Assembly: GCF_020387415.1 (NCBI RefSeq)
Contig: NZ_JAGWCB010000010.1
Coordinates: 496,001-560,000 of the forward strand
DNA: 64,000 nucleotides
Direction of reading: 5' to 3'
From: Ideonella benzenivorans
Lineage (GTDB): Bacteria > Pseudomonadota > Gammaproteobacteria > Burkholderiales > Burkholderiaceae_C
Positions within the stretch are counted from its first letter, which is position 1, and the number at the start of each line of letters is the position of its first letter. The notes beneath the pieces were generated by a model. It saw only the letters and a program-made list of their open reading frames with translations. It did not search any database and had not been told where the DNA came from. The position numbers and the translations under genes were made by a program. This document shows positions 55,755 to 64,000 of this stretch, in pieces.

Positions 55755-55831
55755 AGGGGAGTCGCCAAGTTGGTCAAGGCATCGGATTTTGATTCCGACA
55801 TGCGAGGGTTCGAGTCCTTCCTCCCCTGCCA
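55755..55831 (+). tRNA. tRNA-Gln (TTG anticodon)
   Basis: A 77-nt cloverleaf with encoded CCA. The acceptor AGGGGAG pairs with CTCCCCT, the D-arm carries TCGCCAAGTTGGTCAAGGCA, the anticodon loop is TTTTGAT, and the T-arm is GAGGGTTCGAGTCCTTC. It lies between ispE and prs, the usual betaproteobacterial site. Confidence 0.97.
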
Positions 55832-55878
55832 AATTTCATCGTTGTTGTCGCGCCCGGTGGCGTGACCCATCAGAATCA

Positions 55879-55907
55879 GACTGCGCCCACGGGCGCAGTC
55901 GTTCTTT
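55879..55907 (+). terminator. candidate intrinsic terminator after tRNA-Gln
   Basis: A perfect 9-bp stem, GACTGCGCC pairing with GGCGCAGTC around CACG, is followed by GTTCTTT. It lies 48 bp past the tRNA and before the prs start, so it could end the tRNA transcript. The T-run is short. Confidence 0.5.
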
Positions 55908-55994
55908 GTGGGCTGTGGCGTGTGCTGCGGCCGCGCACCGCAAGACCCGCTCGTCTTCGACCCGTACAGCCTGCCCACCCCCGGAGCTCCCACC

Positions 55995-56957
55995 GTGCTG
56001 TTCAACACCGCCCTCTTCACCGGCAACGCCAATCCCGCCCTCGCCCAGGAGATCGTCACCCACCTGGGCACCGATCTGGGCAAGGCCTCCGTGGGCCGCT
56101 TCTCCGATGGCGAAGTGACCGTCGAAATCCAGCAGAACGTCCGCGCCCGTGACGTGTTCGTCGTGCAGTCCACCTGCGCGCCCACGAACGAGAACCTGAT
56201 GGAACTGCTGATCATGGTCGATGCCCTCAAGCGCGCCAGCGCCCGCCGCATCACTGCCGTGATCCCCTATTTCGGCTACGCCCGCCAGGACCGCCGCCCG
56301 CGCTCCACCCGGGTGCCCATCTCGGCCAAGGTGGTGGCCAACCTGCTGGAAACCGTGGGCGTCAGCCGCGTGCTGACCATGGACCTGCACGCCGACCAGA
56401 TCCAGGGCTTCTTCGACATCCCCGTCGACAACATCTACGCCAGCCCGGTGCTGCTGACCGACCTGAAGGCCAAGGCCTACAAGGACCTGGTCGTGGTCTC
56501 TCCCGACGTCGGTGGCGTGGTGCGCGCCCGCGCGCTGGCCAAGCAGCTGGGCTGTGACCTGGCCATCATCGACAAGCGCCGCCCGCGCGCCAATGTGTCC
56601 GAAGTGATGCACGTGATCGGCGAGATCGACGGCCGCAACTGCGTCATCATGGACGACATGATCGACACTGCCGGCACGCTGGTGAAGGCGGCCGAGGTGC
56701 TGAAGGAGCGCGGCGCCAAGCACGTCTACGCCTACTGCACCCACGCCGTGTTCTCCGGCCCGGCCATCGAGCGCATCAAGGCCTCGCACCTGGACGAGGT
56801 GGTGATCACCAACACCATCCCGCTGAGCGAAGCCGGAAAGGCCTGCTCGAAGATCCGCCAGCTGTCGGTGGCCTTCCTGTTTGCCGAGACCATCCGCCGC
56901 ATCTCGGACGGCGAATCGGTCACCTCCCTCTTCTCGGAACAGAACAACAACTTCTGA
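55995..56957 (+). CDS. prs: ribose-phosphate pyrophosphokinase
   Basis: 320 residues from GTG 55995, which has GGAG eight bases upstream and gives the family's usual length; a longer frame would start inside the tRNA terminator area. Motifs: [36 protein letters not shown] (catalytic loop), [13 protein letters not shown], and the PRPP site [13 protein letters not shown]. It makes PRPP for nucleotides, histidine and NAD. Confidence 0.95.
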   Translation: MLFNTALFTGNANPALAQEIVTHLGTDLGKASVGRFSDGEVTVEIQQNVRARDVFVVQSTCAPTNENLMELLIMVDALKRASARRITAVIPYFGYARQDRRPRSTRVPISAKVVANLLETVGVSRVLTMDLHADQIQGFFDIPVDNIYASPVLLTDLKAKAYKDLVVVSPDVGGVVRARALAKQLGCDLAIIDKRRPRANVSEVMHVIGEIDGRNCVIMDDMIDTAGTLVKAAEVLKERGAKHVYAYCTHAVFSGPAIERIKASHLDEVVITNTIPLSEAGKACSKIRQLSVAFLFAETIRRISDGESVTSLFSEQNNNF

Positions 56958-56968
56958 TCCGTTTCGCT

Positions 56969-56999
56969 GGCCGCCGCGGCACCCGCCGGGCGGCCTTTT
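56969..56999 (+). terminator. candidate terminator or attenuator after prs
   Basis: GGCCGCC (56969-56975) pairs with GGCGGCC (56989-56995), followed by TTTT. It lies between prs and rplY, so it may partly uncouple the two. Confidence 0.55.
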
Positions 57000-57050
57000 C
57001 AAATGGGGCGACTCTGGTCGCGGAGCGCCCCGACTCACTGGAGTAATGTC

Positions 57051-57680
57051 ATGCAATTCGTCGCTTTCGAGCGCAAGCTGCAGGGGACCGGAGCGAGCCG
57101 CCGCCTGCGCAACACCGGCAAGGTGCCCGGCATCGTGTTTGGCGCGGGCGAGCCCGCCATGATCGAGCTGGATCACAACGCCCTCTTCTTCGCGCTGAAG
57201 AAGGAAGCCTTCCACTCGTCCATCCTGGAGATGGAACTCAACGGCAAGACCGAGAAGGTGCTGCTGCGTGACTTCCAGGTCCACCCCTGGAAGCAACAGA
57301 TCCTGCACATCGACTTCCAGCGCGTGGATGACACCACCCGCCTGCACAAGAAGGTGCCGCTGCACTTCTCCGGCCAGGACGACTCCGAAGCCGTCAAGAC
57401 CGACAAGTGCCTGGTCGACCATGTGACCACCGAAGTCGAGATCGAGTGCCTGGCCATCCAGCTGCCCGAATTCATCGCCGTGGATCTGTCCGGTCTGGTG
57501 AAGGGCAAGAGCCTGCACCTGTCCGACATCACCCTGCCGGCCGGCGTGAAGATCGTCAAGCACGGCTCGAAGGATCCGGTGATCGTGACCGTCGCCGAGA
57601 TGAAGGAAGAAGAAATCGTCGCCGCCCCGGTGGAAGCCGCGCCGGCCGACGACAAGAAGAAGGCCAAGGGCAAGAAGTAA
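57051..57680 (+). CDS. rplY: 50S ribosomal protein L25/general stress protein Ctc
   Basis: 209 residues, the long two-domain L25/TL5/Ctc form. The start [20 protein letters not shown] is the 5S-rRNA-binding domain, and the C-terminal domain begins near [18 protein letters not shown]; the tail is Lys-rich. It binds 5S rRNA in the large ribosomal subunit. It stands between prs and an inserted LysR gene. Confidence 0.94.
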   Translation: MQFVAFERKLQGTGASRRLRNTGKVPGIVFGAGEPAMIELDHNALFFALKKEAFHSSILEMELNGKTEKVLLRDFQVHPWKQQILHIDFQRVDDTTRLHKKVPLHFSGQDDSEAVKTDKCLVDHVTTEVEIECLAIQLPEFIAVDLSGLVKGKSLHLSDITLPAGVKIVKHGSKDPVIVTVAEMKEEEIVAAPVEAAPADDKKKAKGKK

Positions 57681-57706
57681 TTTCTGCTCTCCTGGCGCTT
57701 GCCCAG

Positions 57707-57733
57707 AAACCCCGCTCCGGCGGGGTTTTTTTT
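57707..57733 (+). terminator. intrinsic terminator after rplY
   Basis: AACCCCGC (57708-57715) pairs with GCGGGGTT (57720-57727) around TCCG, and the T-run reaches eight T residues. It is the clearest terminator in the window and separates rplY from the LysR/pth pair. Confidence 0.9.
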
Positions 57734-57806
57734 CGGCTGAACCCCCGCCCCAAGGCTTCGACTCTGTATTAGGCTTGATGATGTTTCATCACCTTCCAGA
57801 ATCCGC

Positions 57807-58769
57807 ATGAATGCCCTGGACCCTGCCGGCCTGGAATGTCTGGCCGCCCTGGCTGAGGCCGGCAGCTTCGACGGCGCCGCACAGCTGCTGCACATCACCC
57901 AGTCGGCCGTCTCGCAGCGCCTGCGCTCGCTGGAGAGCAACGTCGGCCACGTGCTGGTGGTGCGGGCCCGTCCGTTGCGGCTGACCGAGCCCGGCAAGGT
58001 GCTGCTGCGCTACGCCCGCCAGATGCAGGCCTTGCGCGCCGACGCCGCCCGCGAACTGGGGGCCACGCTCAACCGCGACGAGCGGCTGCCCATCGCCGTC
58101 AATCCGAACAGCCTGGCCACCTGGGTGCTGCCGGCGCTGGACTCTCTGGTGCAGCGCGGCCTGGAACAGGGTTATGGGGTGGAGCTGATCGTCGACGACC
58201 AGGACTTCACCCACGACTGGCTGCGCCAGGGCGAGGTGCTGGGCTGCGTCAGCACCGTCTCGCAGGCCCTGCGCGGCTGCGCCTGCCAGGCCCTGGGCGC
58301 GATGCGCTACGTCGCCGCGGCCAGCCCCTCGTTCATCGCTCGCCACCTGCCCGAAGGCCTGAACCGCCACAACTTCAGCCAGCTGCCCTTCATCACCTTC
58401 AACCGCAAGGACGACATGCAGACCCAGTGGGCCGCCAAGGCCTTCGGCGTGCGGGAGCCCCAGCTGAAGGAGCGTTTCGTGCCCAGCAGCGAGGCCTGCG
58501 CGCGGGCTGCCACGATGGGCTGGGGCCTGTCGGTGCTGCCGGAACTGCTGGTACGCCCTCTGCTGGCCAAAGGCGCACTGAAGTGGGTGCTGCCCGAGGT
58601 CTACCTGGATGTGACGCTGTACTGGCACCAGTGGAAGCTGAGCGGCGACGAGGGTGATGCCTCCCGGCACGGCCTGATGGACCAGATCGGCGACGCGCTG
58701 CTGGCCGGCGCCCGCCAGGCCCTGCGCCCAGTGACGGAGGGACAGGCCGCGGATAATTCGGCCCCATGA
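57807..58769 (+). CDS. ArgP/IciA-type LysR-family regulator
   Basis: 320 residues. The helix-turn-helix is [20 protein letters not shown]; the effector domain has [18 protein letters not shown] and the [15 protein letters not shown] segment typical of ArgP. ArgP regulators control basic-amino-acid export (argO/lysE), but no exporter gene is adjacent. The gene overlaps pth by ATGA, so both are probably read from its promoter after the rplY terminator. Confidence 0.88.
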   Translation: MNALDPAGLECLAALAEAGSFDGAAQLLHITQSAVSQRLRSLESNVGHVLVVRARPLRLTEPGKVLLRYARQMQALRADAARELGATLNRDERLPIAVNPNSLATWVLPALDSLVQRGLEQGYGVELIVDDQDFTHDWLRQGEVLGCVSTVSQALRGCACQALGAMRYVAAASPSFIARHLPEGLNRHNFSQLPFITFNRKDDMQTQWAAKAFGVREPQLKERFVPSSEACARAATMGWGLSVLPELLVRPLLAKGALKWVLPEVYLDVTLYWHQWKLSGDEGDASRHGLMDQIGDALLAGARQALRPVTEGQAADNSAP

Positions 58770-59416
58770 TTCGATTGATCGTGGGCCTGGGCAATCCCGG
58801 GCCGGAATACGAGGACACCCGGCACAACGCCGGGTTCTGGTGGGTGGACCGGGCGGCACACCAGCTGGGCGGCAGCCTGCAGCCCGACAAGGCCTACCAC
58901 GGCCTGGTGGCGCGGGTGAACCGGCCGACGGGGCCGATCTGGCTGCTGCAGCCGATGACCTACATGAACCTCTCGGGCAAGGCAGTCGCCCCGCTGGCGC
59001 GCTTCTTCAAGATCGCGCCGGAGGAGATCCTGGTCGTGCATGACGAACTGGACCTGCCCCCCGGTCAGATGAAGCTCAAGCAGGGCGGCGGCAACGGCGG
59101 CCACAACGGGCTGAAGGACATCCAGGCCCAGCTGGGTTCGCCCAACTTCTGGCGCCTGCGTCTGGGCATTGGCCATCCCGGGGTGAAGACCGAGGTGGCG
59201 GGCTATGTTCTGCGCAAACCGCCGGCCGCCGAACGGCTGTCCATCGACCACACGGTGGATGAATCGCTGCAGTGTCTGGACTGGATGCTTGACGGCGCGA
59301 TGGACAAGGCGATGATGAAGATCCACGCCAAGCCCCCGCGTCCCAAGCCGCCCCGCCCTGCCGGGTTGGTGCTGCCTCGGAGCGGGACCGACGACCCCTC
59401 CAGCACCGCTTCGTGA
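58766..59416 (+). CDS. pth: peptidyl-tRNA hydrolase
   Basis: 216 residues starting [20 protein letters not shown], which includes the catalytic His20. Further motifs are [24 protein letters not shown] and [12 protein letters not shown]. It recycles peptidyl-tRNA during translation. The C-terminus carries a short basic Pro/Lys-rich tail beyond the core. It overlaps both neighbours by 4 bp. Confidence 0.95.
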   Translation: MIRLIVGLGNPGPEYEDTRHNAGFWWVDRAAHQLGGSLQPDKAYHGLVARVNRPTGPIWLLQPMTYMNLSGKAVAPLARFFKIAPEEILVVHDELDLPPGQMKLKQGGGNGGHNGLKDIQAQLGSPNFWRLRLGIGHPGVKTEVAGYVLRKPPAAERLSIDHTVDESLQCLDWMLDGAMDKAMMKIHAKPPRPKPPRPAGLVLPRSGTDDPSSTAS

Positions 59417-59961
59417 GCTTCCGCCCGTCCACCCCACGCTCTTGTTCTCGCGCTGCGCTGCTGCTTGGTGCGCTGTGTGGGCTGTGGGCCAGCCCCAGCC
59501 CCGCGGCGGTGTACCGCTGCGGCCAGACCTACCAGCAGACGCCCTGCCCCGGGGGGCAGGTGGTGGACCTGCCGCCCGGCCCTTCCGCGGCCGAAGTGCA
59601 GGCCGCCCAGCAACGCGCCGCAGCTGAGCAACAGTGGGTGGATGGCATGGCCTCAGAGCGGCAGGCCGGACAAGCCAGCACCGTGCGCCAGGCACGGCAC
59701 GCGCGCAAGGGCGCGACCACCACACAGCCTTCGGCCGCGACCGCCGCCTCTCAGCCCACCGTGAGCTGCCCGGCCGTATCCGTGCGGACGGCTGGCACCG
59801 TGACCGTGGCCGAAGCCCGCCGTCAGCGCCGGGCCGCGGCCCGCTGTGGCACCTTGCTGCCCACCTACGCCGCGCTGGCCGCCAGCGCCCCCGTCAAGAA
59901 GAAACCCGATCCGGCCCAGCAGCCGCGGCCGGCCAGCGCCCCGGCAGGGACAACGCCCTGA
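59413..59961 (+). CDS. exported DUF4124-like protein
   Basis: 182 residues from a GTG overlapping the pth stop. A signal peptide ([17 protein letters not shown]) precedes [19 protein letters not shown], the DUF4124 core with two cysteines that probably pair. The rest is low-complexity Ala/Gln/Arg. It is predicted periplasmic with unknown role. It converges on the ferredoxin gene 6 bp away. Confidence 0.8.
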   Translation: MSFRPSTPRSCSRAALLLGALCGLWASPSPAAVYRCGQTYQQTPCPGGQVVDLPPGPSAAEVQAAQQRAAAEQQWVDGMASERQAGQASTVRQARHARKGATTTQPSAATAASQPTVSCPAVSVRTAGTVTVAEARRQRRAAARCGTLLPTYAALAASAPVKKKPDPAQQPRPASAPAGTTP

Positions 59962-59967
59962 ACGGAC

Positions 59968-60765
<798 letters not shown>

Positions 60766-60769
<4 letters not shown>

Positions 60770-61386
60770 GGCGCTTCCTTGGGTTCGTGGAGGGCATCGG
60801 CGGCAGCCGCCTGCAGCAGGGCGAAATGCACCGCGCCGGCCTGGCCTTGACGGTACAGCGTCAGCCCGGCCGGCCAGGGCTGGGGCAAGGGCTCCCCCGC
60901 TTCCAGATAGACAAAACCGCCCGGCACCACCACCCGGGCGGCGGCGGCCAGCGCCGGCGCCGCCAGGCCGGCCGCGAACGGCGGGTCCAACAGCACCAGC
61001 TCCCGCGAGGCCGCCGGGGCTGCGCGCAGCCAGGCCAGGGCGTCGGCCCGCTGCACCTGCAGCGTCTGCGCCTTCAAGCGCTCGCGCGAAGCCTTCAGCG
61101 AGCTCACCAGGGCCGGGTCTTGCTCCAGCAGCAGCACCTCGGCCGCACCGCGCGAAGCAGCCTCGAAGCCCAGCGCCCCCGAACCGGCAAAGGCGTCGAC
61201 CACCCGCCAGCCGGTCAAGTCCTGCCCCAGCCAGTTGAACAAGGTCTCGCGCACCCGGTCCGGCGTGGGCCGCAGCCCCGGACGGTCCGCCACCGGCAGC
61301 AGGCTGCGCCGCCATTGGCCGCCAATGATGCGCACGGCATGGCGCGCCCCCGCGGCCGGGCGATGCGGCTGGCGTGCCGGCGTCAC
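60766..61386 (-). CDS. rsmD: 16S rRNA (guanine966-N2)-methyltransferase
   Basis: 206 residues from a GTG that overlaps the hisF stop. The N-terminal [14 protein letters not shown] and [15 protein letters not shown], the AdoMet loop [15 protein letters not shown], and the catalytic LLDPPF are all present. It methylates G966 of 16S rRNA. The rsmD-coaD order is widely conserved. Confidence 0.94.
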
Positions 61387-62162
61387 AGGCGCACCGGCAC
61401 GCCAGCCGCCGCCAACCTGGCCTTGGCCTGGGCCACCGTGAAGGTGCCGTAGTGGAAGATGCTGGCCGCCAGCACGGCGTCAGCGCCCCCCACCTGGATG
61501 CCTTCGACCAGGTGCTCCAGCGCCCCCACCCCGCCGGAGGCGATCACCGGCACCGGCACGGCATCGCTCACGGCCCGGGTCAGTTCCAGGTCGAAGCCGA
61601 TCTTGGTGCCGTCCCGGTCCATGCTGGTCAGCAGGATCTCGCCCGCGCCGTACTCGGCCATCTGGCGCGCCCAGGCCACCGCGTCCAGACCGACGTTCTT
61701 GCGCCCGCCGTGGGTGTAGACGTCCCAGCCCGGCCCGCGCGCAGCCAGGTCCTCGCCGTGGCGCTGCTTGGCGTCAATGGCCACCACGATGGCCTGGGCG
61801 CCGTACTTGTCCGAAGCGTCGCGGATGACCTGCGGATTGGCCACGGCCGCCGAGTTGAAGCTGACCTTGTCGGCCCCGGCATTGAGCAGACGGCGCACAT
61901 CCTCGACCGTGCGCACCCCACCGCCCACGGTCAGGGGGATGAACACCTGCGAAGCCACCGCCTCGATGATGTGCAGGATCAGATCCCGGCCATCGCTGGT
62001 GGCGGTGATGTCCAGAAAGGTCAGTTCGTCGGCCCCCTGCTCGTTGTAGCGGGCCGCGATCTCGACCGGATCCCCGGCATCGCGCAGTTCGACGAAGTTG
62101 ACGCCCTTGACGACCCGGCCGCCGGTGACGTCCAGACAGGGAATGATGCGTTTGGCGAGCAT
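61383..62162 (-). CDS. hisF: imidazole glycerol phosphate synthase cyclase subunit
   Basis: 259 residues starting [20 protein letters not shown], with catalytic Asp11 in CLDV and a second Asp in [15 protein letters not shown]. It is a TIM barrel that uses ammonia from HisH to close the imidazole ring in histidine synthesis. Other his genes are not in the window. Confidence 0.95.
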   Translation of the reverse strand: MLAKRIIPCLDVTGGRVVKGVNFVELRDAGDPVEIAARYNEQGADELTFLDITATSDGRDLILHIIEAVASQVFIPLTVGGGVRTVEDVRRLLNAGADKVSFNSAAVANPQVIRDASDKYGAQAIVVAIDAKQRHGEDLAARGPGWDVYTHGGRKNVGLDAVAWARQMAEYGAGEILLTSMDRDGTKIGFDLELTRAVSDAVPVPVIASGGVGALEHLVEGIQVGGADAVLAASIFHYGTFTVAQAKARLAAAGVPVRL

Positions 62163-62326
62163 GGGGCAATTGTCGCAGGAGCCGCCCCGCTCCGGGCGAC
62201 TGGGGACCGTGGACAGTGCAGCGGACGTGGCCCCGCACAGCCGGCTGTTACCCGCTTTGCCGGGCCATGCCAAGAATGCGCCCACGGGTGCACGTGGCGC
62301 CCGCCCTTACATCACAGGAGACAGGC

Positions 62327-62905
62327 ATGCCCAAGAAGATCCTCATGCTGTGCGGCGACTACGCCGAGGATTACGAAACCATGGTGCCCTTCCAGGCCCT
62401 GCAGGCCGTGGGCCACACGGTTCACGCGGTGGCTCCGGACAAGAAGGCCGGCGACTGGGTGCATACCGCGGTGCACGATTTCGACGGTGCCCAGACCTAC
62501 AGCGAGAAGCCGGGCCACCACTTCACGCTGAACGCCAGCTTCGCCGACGTCAAGCCGGAAACCTACGATGCACTGGTGATTCCCGGCGGCCGGGCACCGG
62601 AATACCTGCGGATGAACGCCCGCGTGGTCGAGATCACCCGCCATTTCCTGGCCGCCGACAAGCCGGTCGCCGCCGTCTGCCACGGCGCCCAGCTGCTGGC
62701 CGCCACCGGCCTGCTGAAAGGCCGCCGCGTCTCGGCCTACCCAGCCTGCCAGGTCGAGGTGGAACTGGCCGGGGCGGAGTACTGCGGCATTGCGGTCGAT
62801 GCGGCCATCACCGACGGCCAGCTGGTGACGGCGCCAGCCTGGCCGGCCCATCCCGCCTGGATCGCCCAATTCCTGGCCGTGCTGGGCACGCGCATCGACG
62901 CCTGA
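62327..62905 (+). CDS. DJ-1/PfpI-family protein
   Basis: 192 residues from the ATG with AGGAG upstream. The nucleophile elbow is [12 protein letters not shown] with the oxidisable cysteine, and [14 protein letters not shown] is a family segment. Members act as glyoxalases, deglycases or chaperones; activity cannot be fixed from sequence. The 164-bp gap to hisF holds its promoter. Confidence 0.88.
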   Translation: MPKKILMLCGDYAEDYETMVPFQALQAVGHTVHAVAPDKKAGDWVHTAVHDFDGAQTYSEKPGHHFTLNASFADVKPETYDALVIPGGRAPEYLRMNARVVEITRHFLAADKPVAAVCHGAQLLAATGLLKGRRVSAYPACQVEVELAGAEYCGIAVDAAITDGQLVTAPAWPAHPAWIAQFLAVLGTRIDA

Positions 62906-62976
62906 GGTGCCGCCCGATGGTCAAGCCTCGCGGGCTGCCCTAGAGTGCACGGACCGTCCCCTTCGCGAGGCCTGCC

Positions 62977-63354
62977 ATGTGCGAGATCTTCATCGGTGCC
63001 GACCCGCACAGCTATGACAGCCGCACCCGCTCGGTCCGGCTGCATGGGGTGATCACCAGCATCCGGCTGGAAAACCTGTTCTGGTCGGTGCTGGAGGAAA
63101 TTGCCCGGCGCGACGGCCTGGGCGTGGTGCAGCTGATCGAGAAGCTCTACGACGAGCTGATGCAGGCCCGCGGCGAGGCTGGCAACTTTGCCTCGTTCCT
63201 GCGGGTCAGCGCGCTGCGCTACGAAGCCCTGCTGGCCCACCAGGCCATTCCGGCAGACCCCCGCGTGCCGCTGCGGCAGGTGGATGCCAGCGCGGCGGTG
63301 CGCCAGTTGCCGCCGAGCTGGCGTGCTGCGACACCCCAGCCGCTCAATCCCTGA
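62977..63354 (+). CDS. ribbon-helix-helix domain protein
   Basis: 125 residues. The middle part RSVRLHGVITSIRLENLFWS then EEIARRDGLGVVQLIEKLYD matches the RHH_4 family, where the beta strand binds DNA and the protein dimerises. The N-terminus (MCEIFIGADPHSYDSRTR) is a conserved arm of the family. It is probably a small transcriptional regulator. It converges on the glyoxalase-fold gene 6 bp away. Confidence 0.82.
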   Translation: MCEIFIGADPHSYDSRTRSVRLHGVITSIRLENLFWSVLEEIARRDGLGVVQLIEKLYDELMQARGEAGNFASFLRVSALRYEALLAHQAIPADPRVPLRQVDASAAVRQLPPSWRAATPQPLNP

Positions 63355-63360
63355 AGCGGG

Positions 63361-63786
63361 TCACCAGCTGCCGGTGTTGGGCATCGAGGCCCAGGGTTCA
63401 GCGGGCGGCAGGGGGCTGCCGGCCTGCAGCAACTCAACCGAAATCTGGTCCGGCGAACGCACGAAGGCCATCCGCCCATCGCGGGGCGGGCGCAGGATCG
63501 TCACCCCATGCGCCTGCAGGCGCTGGCAGGCGGCGTAGATGTCGGCGACCTCGTAGGCCACATGGCCGAAATTGCGGCCCCCGCTCAGCACCTCGGGATC
63601 CCAGTTGTGCGTCAGCTCGATCTGGGCCGCATGATCCCCCGGCGCGGCCAGGTAGATCAGCGAAAACCGCCCTTGTGGATAGTCGTCGTGCCGGACCACT
63701 TCCAGCCCCAGCGCATCGCGCCAGAAATGCAGAGAGGGCTCGACCTCGGTGACGCGCACCATCGTGTGCAGGTATTTCATGTTCAT
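63361..63786 (-). CDS. gloA: VOC/glyoxalase I-family protein
   Basis: 141 residues with the paired beta-alpha-beta-beta-beta modules of glyoxalase I: KYLHTMVRVTEVEPSLHFWR, then IELTHNW and FGHVAYEVADI. The likely metal ligands are His7, a Glu in QIELTHNW, His in FGHVAYEV and Glu in QISVELLQ. This fits lactoylglutathione lyase, which detoxifies methylglyoxal. Two possible ATGs lie 6 bp apart; the first is used. A broader dioxygenase-like role is possible. Confidence 0.85.
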   Translation of the reverse strand: MNMKYLHTMVRVTEVEPSLHFWRDALGLEVVRHDDYPQGRFSLIYLAAPGDHAAQIELTHNWDPEVLSGGRNFGHVAYEVADIYAACQRLQAHGVTILRPPRDGRMAFVRSPDQISVELLQAGSPLPPAEPWASMPNTGSW

Positions 63787-64000
63787 GACGGTGTGTTCCT
63801 GGAACGTGGCCGATGCGCCAGCTTGCGGGGGCGTTCCAACCCAGATGTTCCTAAATGTTCCCTAGGTTGCGGGATGGTAAGCCCAGGGATTCTACTGCCC
63901 ACTAGGGGCCTGCACCTGCGCCCTTCCTGGGTGCTTTTGTTCGTGCGCCACCAGCCTTGACGCCTTGAGATTGGTGCCGGTTTACCCCCTGATCGCCCCT
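63787..64000. other. 214-bp region at the window end with repeated GTTCC motifs
   Basis: No gene is recognised. It holds the gloA promoter, a perfect 11-bp palindrome GTTCCTGGAAC (63795-63805), and three more GTTCC copies at 63833, 63847 and 63857. The base composition is more even than in the coding DNA. Confidence 0.45.

Overview
The window is high-GC DNA with bacterial operon organisation. Gene content and order point to a betaproteobacterium of the order Burkholderiales, probably near the Rubrivivax/Leptothrix/Ideonella/Sphaerotilus group. The evidence is the mutM-TPR-lolB-ispE-tRNA-Gln-prs-rplY-...-pth block, the hrcA/nadK/recN block, and a hydrogenase locus very like those of aerobic H2-oxidising Burkholderiales. 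The genus is an inference; no rRNA is present.

Layout. (1) 1-4388: the edge of a LysR gene, an Atm1-type ABC exporter, a YciA-type thioesterase, a coiled-coil/zinc-ribbon membrane protein and an SGNH hydrolase. (2) 4402-11906, minus strand: a fatty-acid beta-oxidation operon reading tetR, acyl-CoA dehydrogenase, DUF2147 protein, FadB-type fusion and thiolase. An intrinsic terminator follows, then a crotonase-fold gene whose residues look like an enoyl-CoA isomerase. (3) 12099-16783: a small HNH nuclease, a glycine-zipper lipoprotein, a phytase-like secreted protein, an M14 peptidase and a coupled alpha/beta hydrolase.

(4) 16936-38183, the centrepiece: a 21-kb uptake [NiFe]-hydrogenase locus on the plus strand. 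It starts with a candidate sigma-54 promoter and runs hupS, hupL, hupE, hupC, an orphan HigA-like regulator, hupD, hupF, hupG, hupH, hupI, hupJ, hupK, hypA, hypB, hypF, hypC, hypD, hypE, then hoxA, hupU, hupV, hupT. Many genes overlap by ATGA. The small subunit has the six cysteines of the O2-tolerant proximal cluster. The second hydrogenase (HupUV) ends exactly at its last metal-binding histidine and has no Tat signal, as in H2 sensors. With the HupT kinase and the NtrC-type HoxA it forms an H2-sensing circuit that should act on the sigma-54 promoter. A 340-bp gap between hypE and hoxA holds a striking nested inverted-repeat element.

(5) 38192-49243: LysR/nitroreductase divergent pair, transglutaminase, PPK2, RhtA-like exporter, tRNA(CAT), hrcA, nadK, recN, rapZ, Lon-N protein and mutY. 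(6) 49240-59961: dynamin-like GTPase, mutM, TPR protein, lolB, ispE, tRNA-Gln, prs, rplY, an ArgP-like LysR gene, pth and a DUF4124 protein. (7) 59968-63786: ferredoxin, coaD, rsmD, hisF, DJ-1/PfpI protein, ribbon-helix-helix protein and a glyoxalase-fold protein. No CRISPR array, insertion sequence, integrase or phage gene was recognised.
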